Positions 48,645 to 57,789 of a DNA stretch of 64,000 nt are shown piece after piece; position 1 is the first letter of the stretch; each line of letters begins with the position of its first letter. The stretch spans positions 1,922,001-1,986,000 of the forward strand of contig CBDEGR010000002.1 of assembly GCA_965237895.1 (NCBI GenBank). The letters are read 5' to 3'. Below the pieces are notes generated by a model. It was not told where the DNA came from and searched no databases. It was given only the letters and a program-made list of their open reading frames with translations. The translations under genes and the position numbers were made by a program. The stretch is from CBDEGR01 sp965237895. Its GTDB lineage: Bacteria > Acidobacteriota > Terriglobia > UBA7540 > JAPUME01.

Positions 48645-49625
48645 ATGACAAGGAACATCAAACCGGTCGATATCGTGGGCCTGGGGGAGAATGCGGTGGA
48701 CCTCTTCGTCGTCTCCGAGCACTTCCCTTTCCGAGGCAGCAAACAGCCGGTCCTGGAAACCTCTCTCCAGCCCGGTGGGCAAATTACCACCGCCCTCCTC
48801 ACCTGCCGGCGGCTCGGTTTATCGGCACGATACGTCGGCAAGGTTGGTGATAACGAGGACGGAAAGCTCCAGTTCAAGAGCCTGCTGGCGGAGGGCATCG
48901 ACCTTACATTTTGCTCCACGGTTCCCGCCTGTCCGAATCGAAAGTCGATTATCCTCGTCGATCGGGAATCCGGGGACCGAACAATTCTTTGGAGTCGTGA
49001 TGAGCACTTGGCCCTCAAGGCGGAGGAACTTACTCGGGAGGTTGTCTGTAGCGGCAAAGCACTTTTCGTCGACGGCCAGGACGCTAAGACTTCAACGATT
49101 GCAGCCGAATGGGCTCGCGAGGCCGGCATCCCCGTCGTGGCGGACTTGGACACGGTCTCTCCCGGAATCGAGGACCTCCTCCCATTTCTCACCCATCTGA
49201 TTGCCGCCAGAGAATTCCCGGCAAAAATAACCGGGCAAAAGACACCTCACGCCTGCCTGAAGCAACTCAGCGAAACCTATGGAGTCCCCACGGTGGGGAT
49301 GACGCTGGGCCCTGAAGGAGCTCTCCTCTTTGAAGGGGGCAGCTTCCACTACTCTCCCGGCTTTGAGGTTCTGGTCGTCGATACCACCGGCGCGGGCGAC
49401 GTCTTCCACGGCGCTTTTATCTACGGCATTCTCCGGGGTTGGCCCTGCCGGCGGACGCTCGATTTTGCCAATGCTTTGGCGGCGATGAACTGTACAGCCC
49501 TGGGAGCACGGGGCGCCGTCCGAACCCGTGAGGAAGCCGAAGCGCTCATGAAGAGCGGCACCCGCATCGACAACGTTATTTACCACTCCTCGCCCGACTC
49601 TCCTTCCCGTTTACTTTCCCGATGA
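48645..49625 (+). CDS. PfkB-family carbohydrate/nucleoside kinase
   Basis: Ribokinase-like kinase of 326 residues. DIVGLGENAVDLFVV at the N-terminus, LQPGGQITTALLTCRRLG (about 42-59) in the sugar-binding region, and the signature DTTGAGDVFHGAFIYG with the catalytic Asp. The substrate cannot be predicted from sequence. No sugar-pathway genes flank it; a rhomboid gene follows 64 bp downstream on the same strand. Confidence 0.88.
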   Translation: MTRNIKPVDIVGLGENAVDLFVVSEHFPFRGSKQPVLETSLQPGGQITTALLTCRRLGLSARYVGKVGDNEDGKLQFKSLLAEGIDLTFCSTVPACPNRKSIILVDRESGDRTILWSRDEHLALKAEELTREVVCSGKALFVDGQDAKTSTIAAEWAREAGIPVVADLDTVSPGIEDLLPFLTHLIAAREFPAKITGQKTPHACLKQLSETYGVPTVGMTLGPEGALLFEGGSFHYSPGFEVLVVDTTGAGDVFHGAFIYGILRGWPCRRTLDFANALAAMNCTALGARGAVRTREEAEALMKSGTRIDNVIYHSSPDSPSRLLSR

Positions 49626-49689
49626 CTTTCTCGATACCATTCCTGATGCGTTTCTCTATAAAAGCCAACTTCTGTAGAATGGCACCATC

Positions 49690-50394
49690 ATGATCCCCAT
49701 TCCTCTGCGCGACAATCAGCGGCGCGAACTCTGGCCTCTTGTCACTCTCTCCCTGGTCGTCCTGAACGTGCTTCTGTTTCTTTTTGAATTGTCGTTGGGG
49801 CCTCGCTTGGCAGATTTCATTCAGATGTTCGGAGTCATCCCTGTCCGCTATATGGGACCCGGCGGCCCTTTCTCTTACGGCCTGGAAGGGCTCCTCCTGT
49901 CCCCTTTCGTCTCCATGTTCCTGCACGGAGGCTGGGGGCATCTGCTCAGCAACATGCTCTTCTTGTGGGTCTTCGGAAGGAGTATGGAGGATAAGCTGGG
50001 GCACGGCAGATTCGCCTATTTCTATCTGGCCTGCGGGCTGGGCGCAGTATTGACCCACATTGTTTTGAACCCGCTCTCTACGATTCCCACGGTCGGCGCC
50101 AGCGGAGCCATTGCCGGCGTTCTGGGCGCGTATCTGCTTTCGTTTCCCCGAGCGAAGATTACCACCCTGATCCCTCTCTTCATCTTCTTCTGGTCCGTCC
50201 ATCTGCCCGCCTATGTAGTTTTAGGTTACTGGTTCCTGATTCAGTTCGCCTCCGGCTGGCAGGTTCTGTTGATCGCGCCCAGCACGGAGGGCGGGGTCGC
50301 CTGGTGGGCCCATGTGGGAGGATTCGTGTTCGGATTTCTGTTGGGAGTCGTGCTGCCGGCTCGAAAACGAATGAGGAGAATACCCCTGGAGTAA
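49690..50394 (+). CDS. rhomboid-family intramembrane serine protease
   Basis: A 234-residue membrane protein with six or more helices. Rhomboid motifs are complete: FLHGGWGHLLSNMLFLWVFG in helix 2, the nucleophile in TVGASGAIAG, and the catalytic His in WWAHVGGFVFG. It cleaves transmembrane segments of other proteins; its targets are unknown. Confidence 0.93.
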   Translation: MIPIPLRDNQRRELWPLVTLSLVVLNVLLFLFELSLGPRLADFIQMFGVIPVRYMGPGGPFSYGLEGLLLSPFVSMFLHGGWGHLLSNMLFLWVFGRSMEDKLGHGRFAYFYLACGLGAVLTHIVLNPLSTIPTVGASGAIAGVLGAYLLSFPRAKITTLIPLFIFFWSVHLPAYVVLGYWFLIQFASGWQVLLIAPSTEGGVAWWAHVGGFVFGFLLGVVLPARKRMRRIPLE

Positions 50395-50419
50395 GAGATG
50401 CCTAAGGGATGCCGGACCC

Positions 50420-51387
50420 TTACCTTCCCCGCTCGGCAAGATAGACCCCGCCCAAAATCAAAACGGCAGCCAGGATCATTCGCAAGGTAACCGCTTCGTG
50501 GAGAAGCAGGGCGCTTCCTCCACCGGCGATCAAGGGCTCCAAATAGCTGAAGAAGGCCACCCGCCCCGCGGTAAGGCGCGCCAGGGCCTTATAGTAGAGC
50601 AGGTAGGGAATGATGGCCCCAAAGATCAGAATGAAGCCTGCCGCCGCCCAACCTACCGCCGATACGTCCTGCAATCTCGCCCCGGGCAGGGTCATCACTA
50701 AGAACGGAACGACGAGGACCGCCGCAATCAGATAGGTAAAAGCGTTCAGGGTCATGGTGTCATACTTCGCCGCGGCTCTCTTGGCAAGGATCGTATAAAT
50801 GGAAAAGGAGCCTGCCCCGCAGAGCAGAAGAAGATCGCCGATCCAGACATTCTCTTGCTGGAGCGGCTGCTCGCCCGAACCCAGCATCGCCACTCCGCCG
50901 AAAGCCACCATTGCTCCCGTGATCTTCGCCGTGGTCAGCGGTTCCATCCCCAGCCGGGAGGCCATCAAAAGGACCAGCACCGGGCCGAGGCGTAGATCAA
51001 GCCGGCATGAAAGGGGGAGGAAAGATTCATCCCGGTCACAAAAAACAGGTGGGTCATGACCGGGCCCACCACGGCCAGCCCGAAGAGCATCTTCCCGTCG
51101 CGCCGGTACAAGTTTCCGCGACGGCGAAACACCCGCACCCCGAGCAGACAAAAAATTACGCCGGCCCAGAAGATTCTGAGCGGGCCGATAACGAAGGGTG
51201 AAAACTCCCTCAGGGCGACCTTCGCGACTACCATGTTGGCGCCCCAGCTTAAGGTGGCAATAAAGATGAGAATGTAAGCGACGGTCTTCCCCGGGGTCCT
51301 GCGTGAATCCCCCGGGGGGGAAATCGACAGTGCTCTGCTGCTCCACAACCATCGTTTCCGCCATATCGCTAAAGAGAGACCTCGCAT
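50420..51387 (-). pseudogene. EamA-family (DMT) transporter, frameshifted
   Basis: Two frames must be joined. The upstream one carries helices 1-3 (YILIFIATLSWGANMVVAKVAL up to SSPFHAGLIYA); the downstream one resumes at LGPVLVLLMASRLG and contains the second EamA repeat (GAGSFSIYTILAKRAAAKYD). One base is missing at the GG of 50989-50990 (CCTC to CTC on the coding strand). The corrected protein is a ten-helix drug/metabolite exporter. The true start is unclear; the 51387 start has a non-conserved leader. It is next to two other damaged genes. Confidence 0.8.
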
Positions 51388-51436
51388 CGGGAATTTACCC
51401 TCGTCTCGAAATCCGAACGGGAAGCCTGCGTGGGGT

Positions 51437-52546
51437 CTAGGAAAAACTTTCCTGCCGTACCGTGAGCTTTTCGATCCGATCCAACGACACCGCGTACCCC
51501 AGCCCGGCTTCTTGCTTGATCGGAATCGTCCCCTGGGGCGTGAGGGTCACTTCCGGCTCGATGATGTCCTGCTCCCAGTAGCGGCGGCTGGCGGAAACGT
51601 CTCCAGATAAAAGGAAATTCGGAAGGGTGGAAAGAGCAATGTTATGCGCGCGCCCTACGCCGCCTTCGAGCATCCCGCCGCACCAGACCGGGATATTCTT
51701 AACCCGGCAAAGATCGTGTATCTTCTTTGCCTCGCTGAATCCCCCCACCCCCGGCCCAGTTTGATGTTGATAATCTTGCAGGCTCCCAGATCGACCGCCT
51801 TCCGTGCGTTCTCAGCGCTGGTGATCAACTCATTCAGGCAGATTGGCGTCGAGAGTTCCTTCTGGAGCTTGGCATGGTCCACGATGTCGTCCCACGCCAG
51901 GGGCTGCTCGAGCATCATCAGGCAGAACCGGTCGAGCGATCTCAGGCGAGGAATATCGGAAATCGTGTAAGCCGCATTCGCGTCAGCCATCAGGCGGATG
52001 TCCGGGAAGCGGTTGCGGATGGCCTCCAGGATGTCCGCGTCCCATCCCGGCTTGATCTTCACTTTGATGCGCTGGTAGCCCGCCGCCAGTTCCTTCTCCA
52101 CCCCCTCCAGAAGCTCTTCGACCGTGCCTTCGATTCCCAAAGAGACTCCACAGACGATCTCCTCGATCTCACCTCCGAGCAGCTTCGAGAGCGGCTCCTG
52201 CCGCCGCAGCGACTCCAAGTGCCACACCGCCAGCCTCCAGCGCCCCCTTGGCCATGTTGTGGCCGCGGATCGGCTGGAAGAGCTTGGCCGCCTCCGCCGG
52301 CGCCTTCAACTCCTGTCCCAGGAGCCGAGGAACGAGAAAATCCTTCAGGACATGCCACCCCGTCTCGGTGGTCTCGTGGCTGTAAAAAGGGCCCTCACCG
52401 GCCGTCACCTCTCCCCAGCCGCGCAGCCCTTCGGAGAAGAGTTCCACCAAAAGAATACGGCGATCGGTCGTCCTTCCAAAGCTGGTCTCAAACGGATGGA
52501 CCAGCGGCATCCGGATTTCGCGAAGCTCAATTTTTTCAATCTTCAT
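51437..52546 (-). pseudogene. N-acylamino-acid racemase / o-succinylbenzoate synthase (enolase superfamily), two frameshifts
   Basis: Enolase-superfamily enzyme of the NAAAR/OSBS group. The N-terminal capping domain (ELREIRMPLVHPFETSFG, GWGEVTAGEGPFYS) reads to RGHNMAKGALEA; an extra A at about 52232 (T on the coding strand) breaks it before VWHLESLRRQ. The barrel then runs through the catalytic KVKIKPGW and MADANAAYT until LGR, where the G-rich stretch at about 51738-51751 shifts phase again (+2 or -1) before GGFSEAKKIHD. The end includes WCGGMLEGGVGRAHN. Corrected length about 369 residues. Not functional as read. Confidence 0.82.
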
Positions 52547-53093
52547 ACGACTCCAACAAGTAGAATGCCTCGGATTCCCCCAACCACACCCTCGTCACCG
52601 CCAAGCCGCGGGAAAAGTGCCGGAGGAATTCCCGGCGCAGACGGAATTGCTCGGCTCGCGCCGCCTTCAGGTTCCGCCCCGCCGTCTTCCAGACGTCGAG
52701 CGGCAGGGCGACTTCCGCCTGGACGGCCGCGGGAGAAACTTTTCCTTTTCCGCCGCCCACCGCGCGCCGGACACGCGCCGAACGCAGGCGCCATTCGATC
52801 TCGAACCGGTCGGTGTGGAGCCCCGCCCGCTGGTTCGTCAAAAGCTGTCCGTAGTGGTCCGGAATGTAGATCAGGAAGCCGGCCGGTTGCCCCTGGGGGT
52901 CGAAAGCGCCCAGGACGGCGCCGCCGATCTTGTTGGTAACGACAAAGATGCGCTCCGGGTAGAGTTCGCGGTCCTCCAAGCCCCAGATGCGCTTCTGCAG
53001 CTTCACACAGTTTCTGAGTTCTTGGTGCGAACGGCAGAGGCGGATGGTGTACCCCGCACCTATTTGCTTTCCGCCGCCTTGACCTTCTCCCAC
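52536..53093 (-). pseudogene. GNAT-family (COG3375-like) protein with internal deletion
   Basis: The frame is open for 185 residues, but the centre is missing. The N-terminal part (CVKLQKRIWGLEDRELYP, NKIGGAVLGAFD) and C-terminal part (AGLHTDRFEIEWRLRSARV) match the COG3375 acetyltransferase group, usually about 270 residues. Around residue 75 (near 52868) GFLI jumps straight to YIPDHYGQ, dropping the acetyl-CoA-binding core. It overlaps the start of the racemase gene by 11 bp and the mazG end by 34 bp. COG3375 proteins commonly neighbour NAAAR genes. Confidence 0.65.
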
Positions 53094-53953
53094 AGTCCGT
53101 CGAGCTCCTCCAAACTGAAATCTCTCAGTCGCTTTCCCTGCGCCAACACTTCCGCCTCCATGCTCTCGAACCGTCGCTTGAATTTCTGGTTGGCGGCGCG
53201 CAGCGCCGTCTCGGCGTCGAACCCGAGAAAGCGGGCCAGGTTCGCCCCGGCAAACAGCAGATCGCCGACTTCCTCTTGGGCACGCCGTCGGGCTTGGGAA
53301 ATCTCAGGTGAAATCTCGTTTCTTGCCGCATTCGATTGCTTCGAAAGAGTTTTTCCTTGCAATGGGTTTCGGTACTTCGGAACCGCAACCCGGCGAACCT
53401 CCTCCAGTTCTTCCGAGATCTTTTCCAAAATATCCTCGACCCCCCGCCAGTCAAACCCCTCTTCAGCCGCCCTTGCGCCCAGCTTATGGGCTTCCAGCGT
53501 GGCCGGGAGTGAGGAGCTGATTCCCTCCAGCACCGAGCTGGCGGAATACCTTCCGTTTCCCTTCTTGCCGGCTCTCTTCTCCTTGGCCTTGGCCGACTGC
53601 CAACTGTTCAGCGCCTCGGCGGGAGTGTCGGCCCGCACGTCTCCGAAGACGTGCGGATGTCGTCGCACCAGCTTCGAGTGAATCTCCTCGATTACGTCCG
53701 CCAGTTCAAACCGTCCCTCCTCGCGGGCCATCTGCGAGTAGAAGACCACCTGAAAAAGCAGATCTCCGAGTTCCTCCCGGAGGCCATCGAAGTTTCGCGC
53801 CTCGACCGCATCCACCACCTCATAGGCCTCTTCCAGAAGCAACTTCTTCCCCGAGTCGTAGTCCTGCTTCCGGTCCCAGGGGCAGCCTTCCGGACTGCGC
53901 AGGACAGCGGCCAACTCCACCAGCTTTTCCAATTTCTCACCCGCGATTGACAT
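53060..53953 (-). CDS. mazG: nucleoside triphosphate pyrophosphohydrolase MazG
   Basis: Housekeeping NTP pyrophosphohydrolase, 297 residues with two MazG domains. The first has GCPWDRKQDYDSGKKLLLEEAYEVVDA and LREELGDLLFQVVFYSQ with the EExxE/ExxD metal site; the second has EELEEV, then EEVGDLLFAGANLARFLG. A linker of about 30 residues (VPKYRNPLQGKTLSKQSNAA) is inserted in the second domain between the metal-site helices, which is unusual but in frame. Confidence 0.93.
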   Translation of the reverse strand: MSIAGEKLEKLVELAAVLRSPEGCPWDRKQDYDSGKKLLLEEAYEVVDAVEARNFDGLREELGDLLFQVVFYSQMAREEGRFELADVIEEIHSKLVRRHPHVFGDVRADTPAEALNSWQSAKAKEKRAGKKGNGRYSASSVLEGISSSLPATLEAHKLGARAAEEGFDWRGVEDILEKISEELEEVRRVAVPKYRNPLQGKTLSKQSNAARNEISPEISQARRRAQEEVGDLLFAGANLARFLGFDAETALRAANQKFKRRFESMEAEVLAQGKRLRDFSLEELDGLWEKVKAAESK

Positions 53954-54264
53954 CTTCTCCTGTGGATACCAACTTGAGATATCTGATCCCGACGGACATC
54001 AAGGATTTCTAGGGCTTGGAAGAACACCCCCTGAACTCTAGCAGTCAGGCGGAAACTTTGACAACCACAAATTCCTCAAACGATCAACGGGACAGATTCA
54101 ACGTACCCTTCCAATTTCCAGCCGGGTGACGCATTTGCCGGTCGAATGGAAAACTGGTAAACTATGAGGTTCCGGTCTTTCAGACTGGAATTTTCCGCCC
54201 ATTCAATGCTTTCGAACCGGTCCGGTTCATCAGGGTTGGTGGGAGGAGGCTGGAGGCAGGGTTG
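53954..54264. other. 311-bp intergenic region between divergent mazG and DUF1844 genes
   Basis: No credible gene. It holds the promoter-like element at 54135-54163 for the rightward genes. I see no convincing RNA or repeat. Confidence 0.6.
54135..54163 (+). promoter_or_regulatory. probable promoter for the DUF1844 gene
   Basis: TTGCCG (54135-54140), 17-bp spacer, TAAACT (54158-54163). It faces the start at 54265 with a leader of about 95 nt. Confidence 0.45.
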
Positions 54265-54723
54265 ATGTCAGAAGAAAATCCCGCCGCTTCGGAATTCAAG
54301 GTAGTGGACCGCCGCGGCTTCCATACGGACGGCACGCCGCGAGACCCCAGCCCTGCGGCTGGTCCGGCTTCCACCTCCTCCCCGACAGCCGCGCCGGACC
54401 TGTCCCCACCGCCGTCCTTTGAAGCTCAAAGCGAGGTTCAGGGCGAAGTTCACGGCGAAGAATCAGGGAAAGGGGTGAATTTCGGCGATCTGGTCATGTC
54501 GCTCAGCACAACGGCCATGTTTCAGCTCGGGCTTATCGAGAGCCCGGACGGGGAGAAGATTCCTGCGGACCTCCTCAATGCGCGGCGGACCATCGACATG
54601 CTCGGAGTTCTAAAGGAGAAGACCCAAGGAAACTTGGCTGAAGATGAAAAAAATCTTCTCACACAGATTCTCTACGAATTGCAGATGAGCTTTGTGGCCG
54701 TGACGGACCAGCCGAAAAAATGA
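54265..54723 (+). CDS. DUF1844 protein with disordered N-terminus
   Basis: 152 residues from ATG 54265 (a TTG at 54262 is also possible). The first 70 are Pro/Ser/Ala-rich and probably disordered. The C-terminal half is DUF1844: FGDLVMSLSTTAMFQLGL, DLLNARRTIDMLGVLKEKTQGNL, LLTQILYELQMSFV. Function unknown. It is the first gene of a rightward set with an MBL hydrolase and ribF. Confidence 0.85.
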   Translation: MSEENPAASEFKVVDRRGFHTDGTPRDPSPAAGPASTSSPTAAPDLSPPPSFEAQSEVQGEVHGEESGKGVNFGDLVMSLSTTAMFQLGLIESPDGEKIPADLLNARRTIDMLGVLKEKTQGNLAEDEKNLLTQILYELQMSFVAVTDQPKK

Positions 54724-54793
54724 ACATCTCGACTGCAACCCAATCCGTCCGACCGAATCCCGCCGCGCGCAAGAACGGGCATCCGAAATTTCC

Positions 54794-55555
54794 GTGACAC
54801 TAACGTTTTTAGGAACCGGAACCTCCACCGGCGTGCCGACCATCGGTTGTGAATGCGCCGTCTGCCGGTCGACGAATCCCCGTGACAACCGAACCCGACC
54901 CTCTGTCCTGCTCCGCTTTAACGGCCGGGCCGTGCTGATCGACGCCACCCCGGACTTTCGTGCCCAGGCCTTGCGCGAAAAGATGGACCGGCTCGACGCC
55001 ATCCTCTTCACGCACGCCCACGCGGACCACATCCTGGGCCTCGACGACGTCCGAGTCTTCAACTTTCGCCAGAAGGATCCCATTCCCATCTACGCCGGCG
55101 AGCCGACCCTGCAGTCCATCCAAAAGACTTTTCATTATGTTTTCAACGGCATGCCCTACGCGGGAACCATTCCCAAGCTGAACCCGCGGGTGCTCAATGG
55201 CCCGCTGGACCTCTTCGGGGAAGAGTTCCGCCCGGTCCCGGTCCTGCACGGAAAGCTGGAGGTTTTTGGGTTCGCCTTCCGGCGAGCCGCCTACGTGACG
55301 GATTTCAGCGTGATCCCGCCCTCATCGAAGGAGTATTTGATGGGCCTCGACCTGCTGGTCCTCGACGCCTTGCGGCGAAAACCTCATCCGATGCACTCCT
55401 CCTTGGACCAATCGCTGGCGCTGGTCGAGGAGCTCGAACCGCGGCAGGCTTACTTCACGCACATCTGCCACGACCTGCCCTATGAGGCCACCAACGCCGC
55501 TCTGCCGGAAAACGTTGCCTTGGCCTACGACGGCCTGCAGGTGGAAATAAAATGA
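54794..55555 (+). CDS. PhnP-like metallo-beta-lactamase-fold hydrolase
   Basis: 253 residues from a GTG at 54794. The start LTFLGTGTSTGVPTIGCECAVC, with its Cys pair, and FTHAHADHILGLDDVR are typical of the PhnP/cyclic phosphodiesterase branch of the MBL fold; VTDFSVIPP and a final FTHICHDL complete the metal site. A cyclic phosphate ester substrate is likely from the family. Overlaps ribF by 4 bp (ATGA). Confidence 0.87.
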   Translation: MTLTFLGTGTSTGVPTIGCECAVCRSTNPRDNRTRPSVLLRFNGRAVLIDATPDFRAQALREKMDRLDAILFTHAHADHILGLDDVRVFNFRQKDPIPIYAGEPTLQSIQKTFHYVFNGMPYAGTIPKLNPRVLNGPLDLFGEEFRPVPVLHGKLEVFGFAFRRAAYVTDFSVIPPSSKEYLMGLDLLVLDALRRKPHPMHSSLDQSLALVEELEPRQAYFTHICHDLPYEATNAALPENVALAYDGLQVEIK

Positions 55556-56550
55556 TGCGTATCGCCAGACAGTTGGACGAAATCGGCCGCCTCTCCTCTC
55601 CCAGCCTGTTGACCATCGGGAACTTCGACGGCGTCCACTGTGCGCACCGCAGCCTGCTCGAAAGGCTTGTCCGTCGGGCTGACGCGCAGAAGGCCCTGGC
55701 CGCGGTGCTCACCTTCGACCCGCATCCACTGAAGATCGTGGCGCCGGATAAGGCCCCTCTCCTCATCCTTCCGCTGGAGGAAAAAATCCGCCTCATGGAC
55801 CAGATCGGTATCGGGATGATGGTGATTCTTCCCTTTACCGCAGAGTTGGCGCGTCTTTCGCCGGAGGCATTTGTGGAGCAGATTGTTGTCGAGAAACTCC
55901 AAGCGCAACAGGTCCACCTGGGCCCCAACTTTCGCTTCGGCCATCGCCAGCAGGGCGACACGAAATTGCTGGCGCAATTGGCGGAACGCTTCGGGTTCCG
56001 GGTGGAGATTCTGCCGATGATGGAGATTCGCGGCCGGCGCGTCAGCAGTACCTGTATTCGCGGCTTGGTCTCCTCCGGCCAAGTCGCGCCGGCGGGCCGC
56101 CTGCTGGGACGCCCGTTCACGCTCCATGGGAAGGTCATAGCCGGCGAAGGCGTGGGGCGAAAGCAAACGGTACCTACGCTGAATCTCCAACTCCGCCAGG
56201 AGCTTCTTCCGCAGGCGGGGGTCTACATCACGCGAACGCGGCCGGCCTCAGGTTCCGATCGCTATTCTTCCCTCACCAACGTCGGGCACAAACCTACGTT
56301 TGGGGATCATCCGCTTTCCATCGAAACGTTTCTGCTGGACCCGCCCGAAGCCCTGCCGGAAGCCATAGATGAAGCCGTCGATTTCGCCCAGATCGAAGTG
56401 GAGTTTCTTTATCGCCTTCGGGATGAAAAGAAGTTTCTCGATCCTTCCGCGTTGAAGCGCCAAATCGCACTCGACACCCAACGCGCAAAAAAGTACTTCC
56501 GCCTCTTGGCAAAGGTTCGACCTCGGCGCCTCAGCCCCACCCATCGATAA
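55552..56550 (+). CDS. ribF: bifunctional riboflavin kinase / FAD synthetase
   Basis: Makes FMN and then FAD from riboflavin. 332 residues: the N-terminal FAD synthetase domain has TIGNFDGVH (about 21-29), TFDPHPLKI, LGPNFRFGH and VSSTCIR (the ISSTxxR motif); the C-terminal riboflavin kinase domain has GKVIAGEGVGRKQTVPTLNL, TNVGHKPTFG and VEFLYRLRDEKKF. It converges on ispG with only 57 bp between the stops. Confidence 0.95.
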   Translation: MMRIARQLDEIGRLSSPSLLTIGNFDGVHCAHRSLLERLVRRADAQKALAAVLTFDPHPLKIVAPDKAPLLILPLEEKIRLMDQIGIGMMVILPFTAELARLSPEAFVEQIVVEKLQAQQVHLGPNFRFGHRQQGDTKLLAQLAERFGFRVEILPMMEIRGRRVSSTCIRGLVSSGQVAPAGRLLGRPFTLHGKVIAGEGVGRKQTVPTLNLQLRQELLPQAGVYITRTRPASGSDRYSSLTNVGHKPTFGDHPLSIETFLLDPPEALPEAIDEAVDFAQIEVEFLYRLRDEKKFLDPSALKRQIALDTQRAKKYFRLLAKVRPRRLSPTHR

Positions 56551-56607
56551 TCCGAGCAGCCAAACAATTTTCGTTTTTAATAATGATATTTGTGGGGGGC
56601 GGGAACT

Positions 56608-57747
56608 CTAGGGAGAAGCGGTTTCAACAGGAGCGGGAGTACTTGATTCCCTTTTTTCGGTCTTTTCGGCAATATAGCTTTGGATCTCTTTGATGAGTTC
56701 GGGGACAATGTCGGCCTCCGCCACGCGCCGCACGGCTTTCCCTTCGCGGTAGATGACGCCGTTGCCGCGCCCGCAGGCCACGCCCAAGTCCGCCTCACGC
56801 GCCTCACCCGGCCCGTTCACCGCGCAACCCATCACGGCTAAGGAGACCGGATAGCGGATGTGCGCCGTCGCCTGTTCGATCTCACCGGCGATCTTGAACA
56901 GGTCCACCTCCAGCCGTCCGCACGTGGGGCAGGCGATCACCACCGGGCCGCGGCTGCGAATCTCCAGCGCCTTGAGGATTTCAAACCCCACGCGCACTTC
57001 TTCGGCCGGGTCCGTCGCCAGCGAGATGCGGATCGTATCCCCGATGCCGTCCGCCAGCAGCATCCCCAGGCCGACCGAGGACTTGATGGTGCCGGAAAAT
57101 TGCGTCCCGGCTTCCGTAATGCCCAGATGGAAGGGATAGTCGCACTTTTCCGCCAGCAGCCGGTAGGCGGCTACGGTCAGCTTTACATTGGAAGATTTAA
57201 GGGAAACGATGATGTCGCGGAAATCCAATTCCTCAAGGATGCCGATGTGGTAGAAGGCGCTTTCGGCCATCGCCTCCGGCGTCGGATAGCCGTATTTCTC
57301 AAGCAGCCGCCGCTCGAGCGACCCGGCATTCACTCCAATGCGAATCGGCACGCGGCACTCTTGCGCCTTCCGCACCACGGTGCGGACCTTCTCGGTGTCC
57401 CCGATATTCCCCGGGTTGATACGCAGTTTGTTGACGCCGGCGTCGAGCGCCATCAGGGCCAGCTTGTATTGGAAATGGATATCGGCCACCAGGACCGCGT
57501 CCGTCCGTTTGCGGATTTCGGTAAGAGCCTTCGCGGCCTCTTCATCCGGTACGGCCAGCCGCACGACTTCGCACCCCGCGTCTTCCATTTGTTGGATTTG
57601 CTGGAGAGTGCGCTCCACGTCGCGCGTGTCCGTCTTGGTCATCGACTGGACAGAGACCGCCGCCTCGCCACCCACCGTCAGGCGGCCAACTTGGACGGCG
57701 CGGGTCTTCCGCCGGGCTTGGAAATACTCCGTGTCGCTGAAGTTCAA
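56608..57747 (-). CDS. ispG: (E)-4-hydroxy-3-methylbut-2-enyl-diphosphate synthase
   Basis: Iron-sulfur enzyme of the MEP isoprenoid pathway, 379 residues. The TIM-barrel part includes VSVQSMTKTDTRD, ADIHFQYKLALMALDAGVNKLRINPGNIG and GTIKSSVGLGMLL. The C-terminal cluster domain has the three cysteine ligands in ACPTCGR and MGCAVNGPGEA. The C-terminal tail is Glu/Pro-rich. Last gene of the uppS-cdsA-dxr-rseP-ispG run. Confidence 0.96.
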   Translation of the reverse strand: MNFSDTEYFQARRKTRAVQVGRLTVGGEAAVSVQSMTKTDTRDVERTLQQIQQMEDAGCEVVRLAVPDEEAAKALTEIRKRTDAVLVADIHFQYKLALMALDAGVNKLRINPGNIGDTEKVRTVVRKAQECRVPIRIGVNAGSLERRLLEKYGYPTPEAMAESAFYHIGILEELDFRDIIVSLKSSNVKLTVAAYRLLAEKCDYPFHLGITEAGTQFSGTIKSSVGLGMLLADGIGDTIRISLATDPAEEVRVGFEILKALEIRSRGPVVIACPTCGRLEVDLFKIAGEIEQATAHIRYPVSLAVMGCAVNGPGEAREADLGVACGRGNGVIYREGKAVRRVAEADIVPELIKEIQSYIAEKTEKRESSTPAPVETASP

Positions 57748-57789
57748 CTCTTTTCCTTTCGTCGGACAAATTTCTGCACGGGAAAAGTG

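Noticed and set aside
56035..56065. Cys in the RibF VSSTCIR motif as a lost catalytic residue
   Set aside because: The motif is ISSTxxR; the Cys occupies a variable position and the conserved Arg is present.
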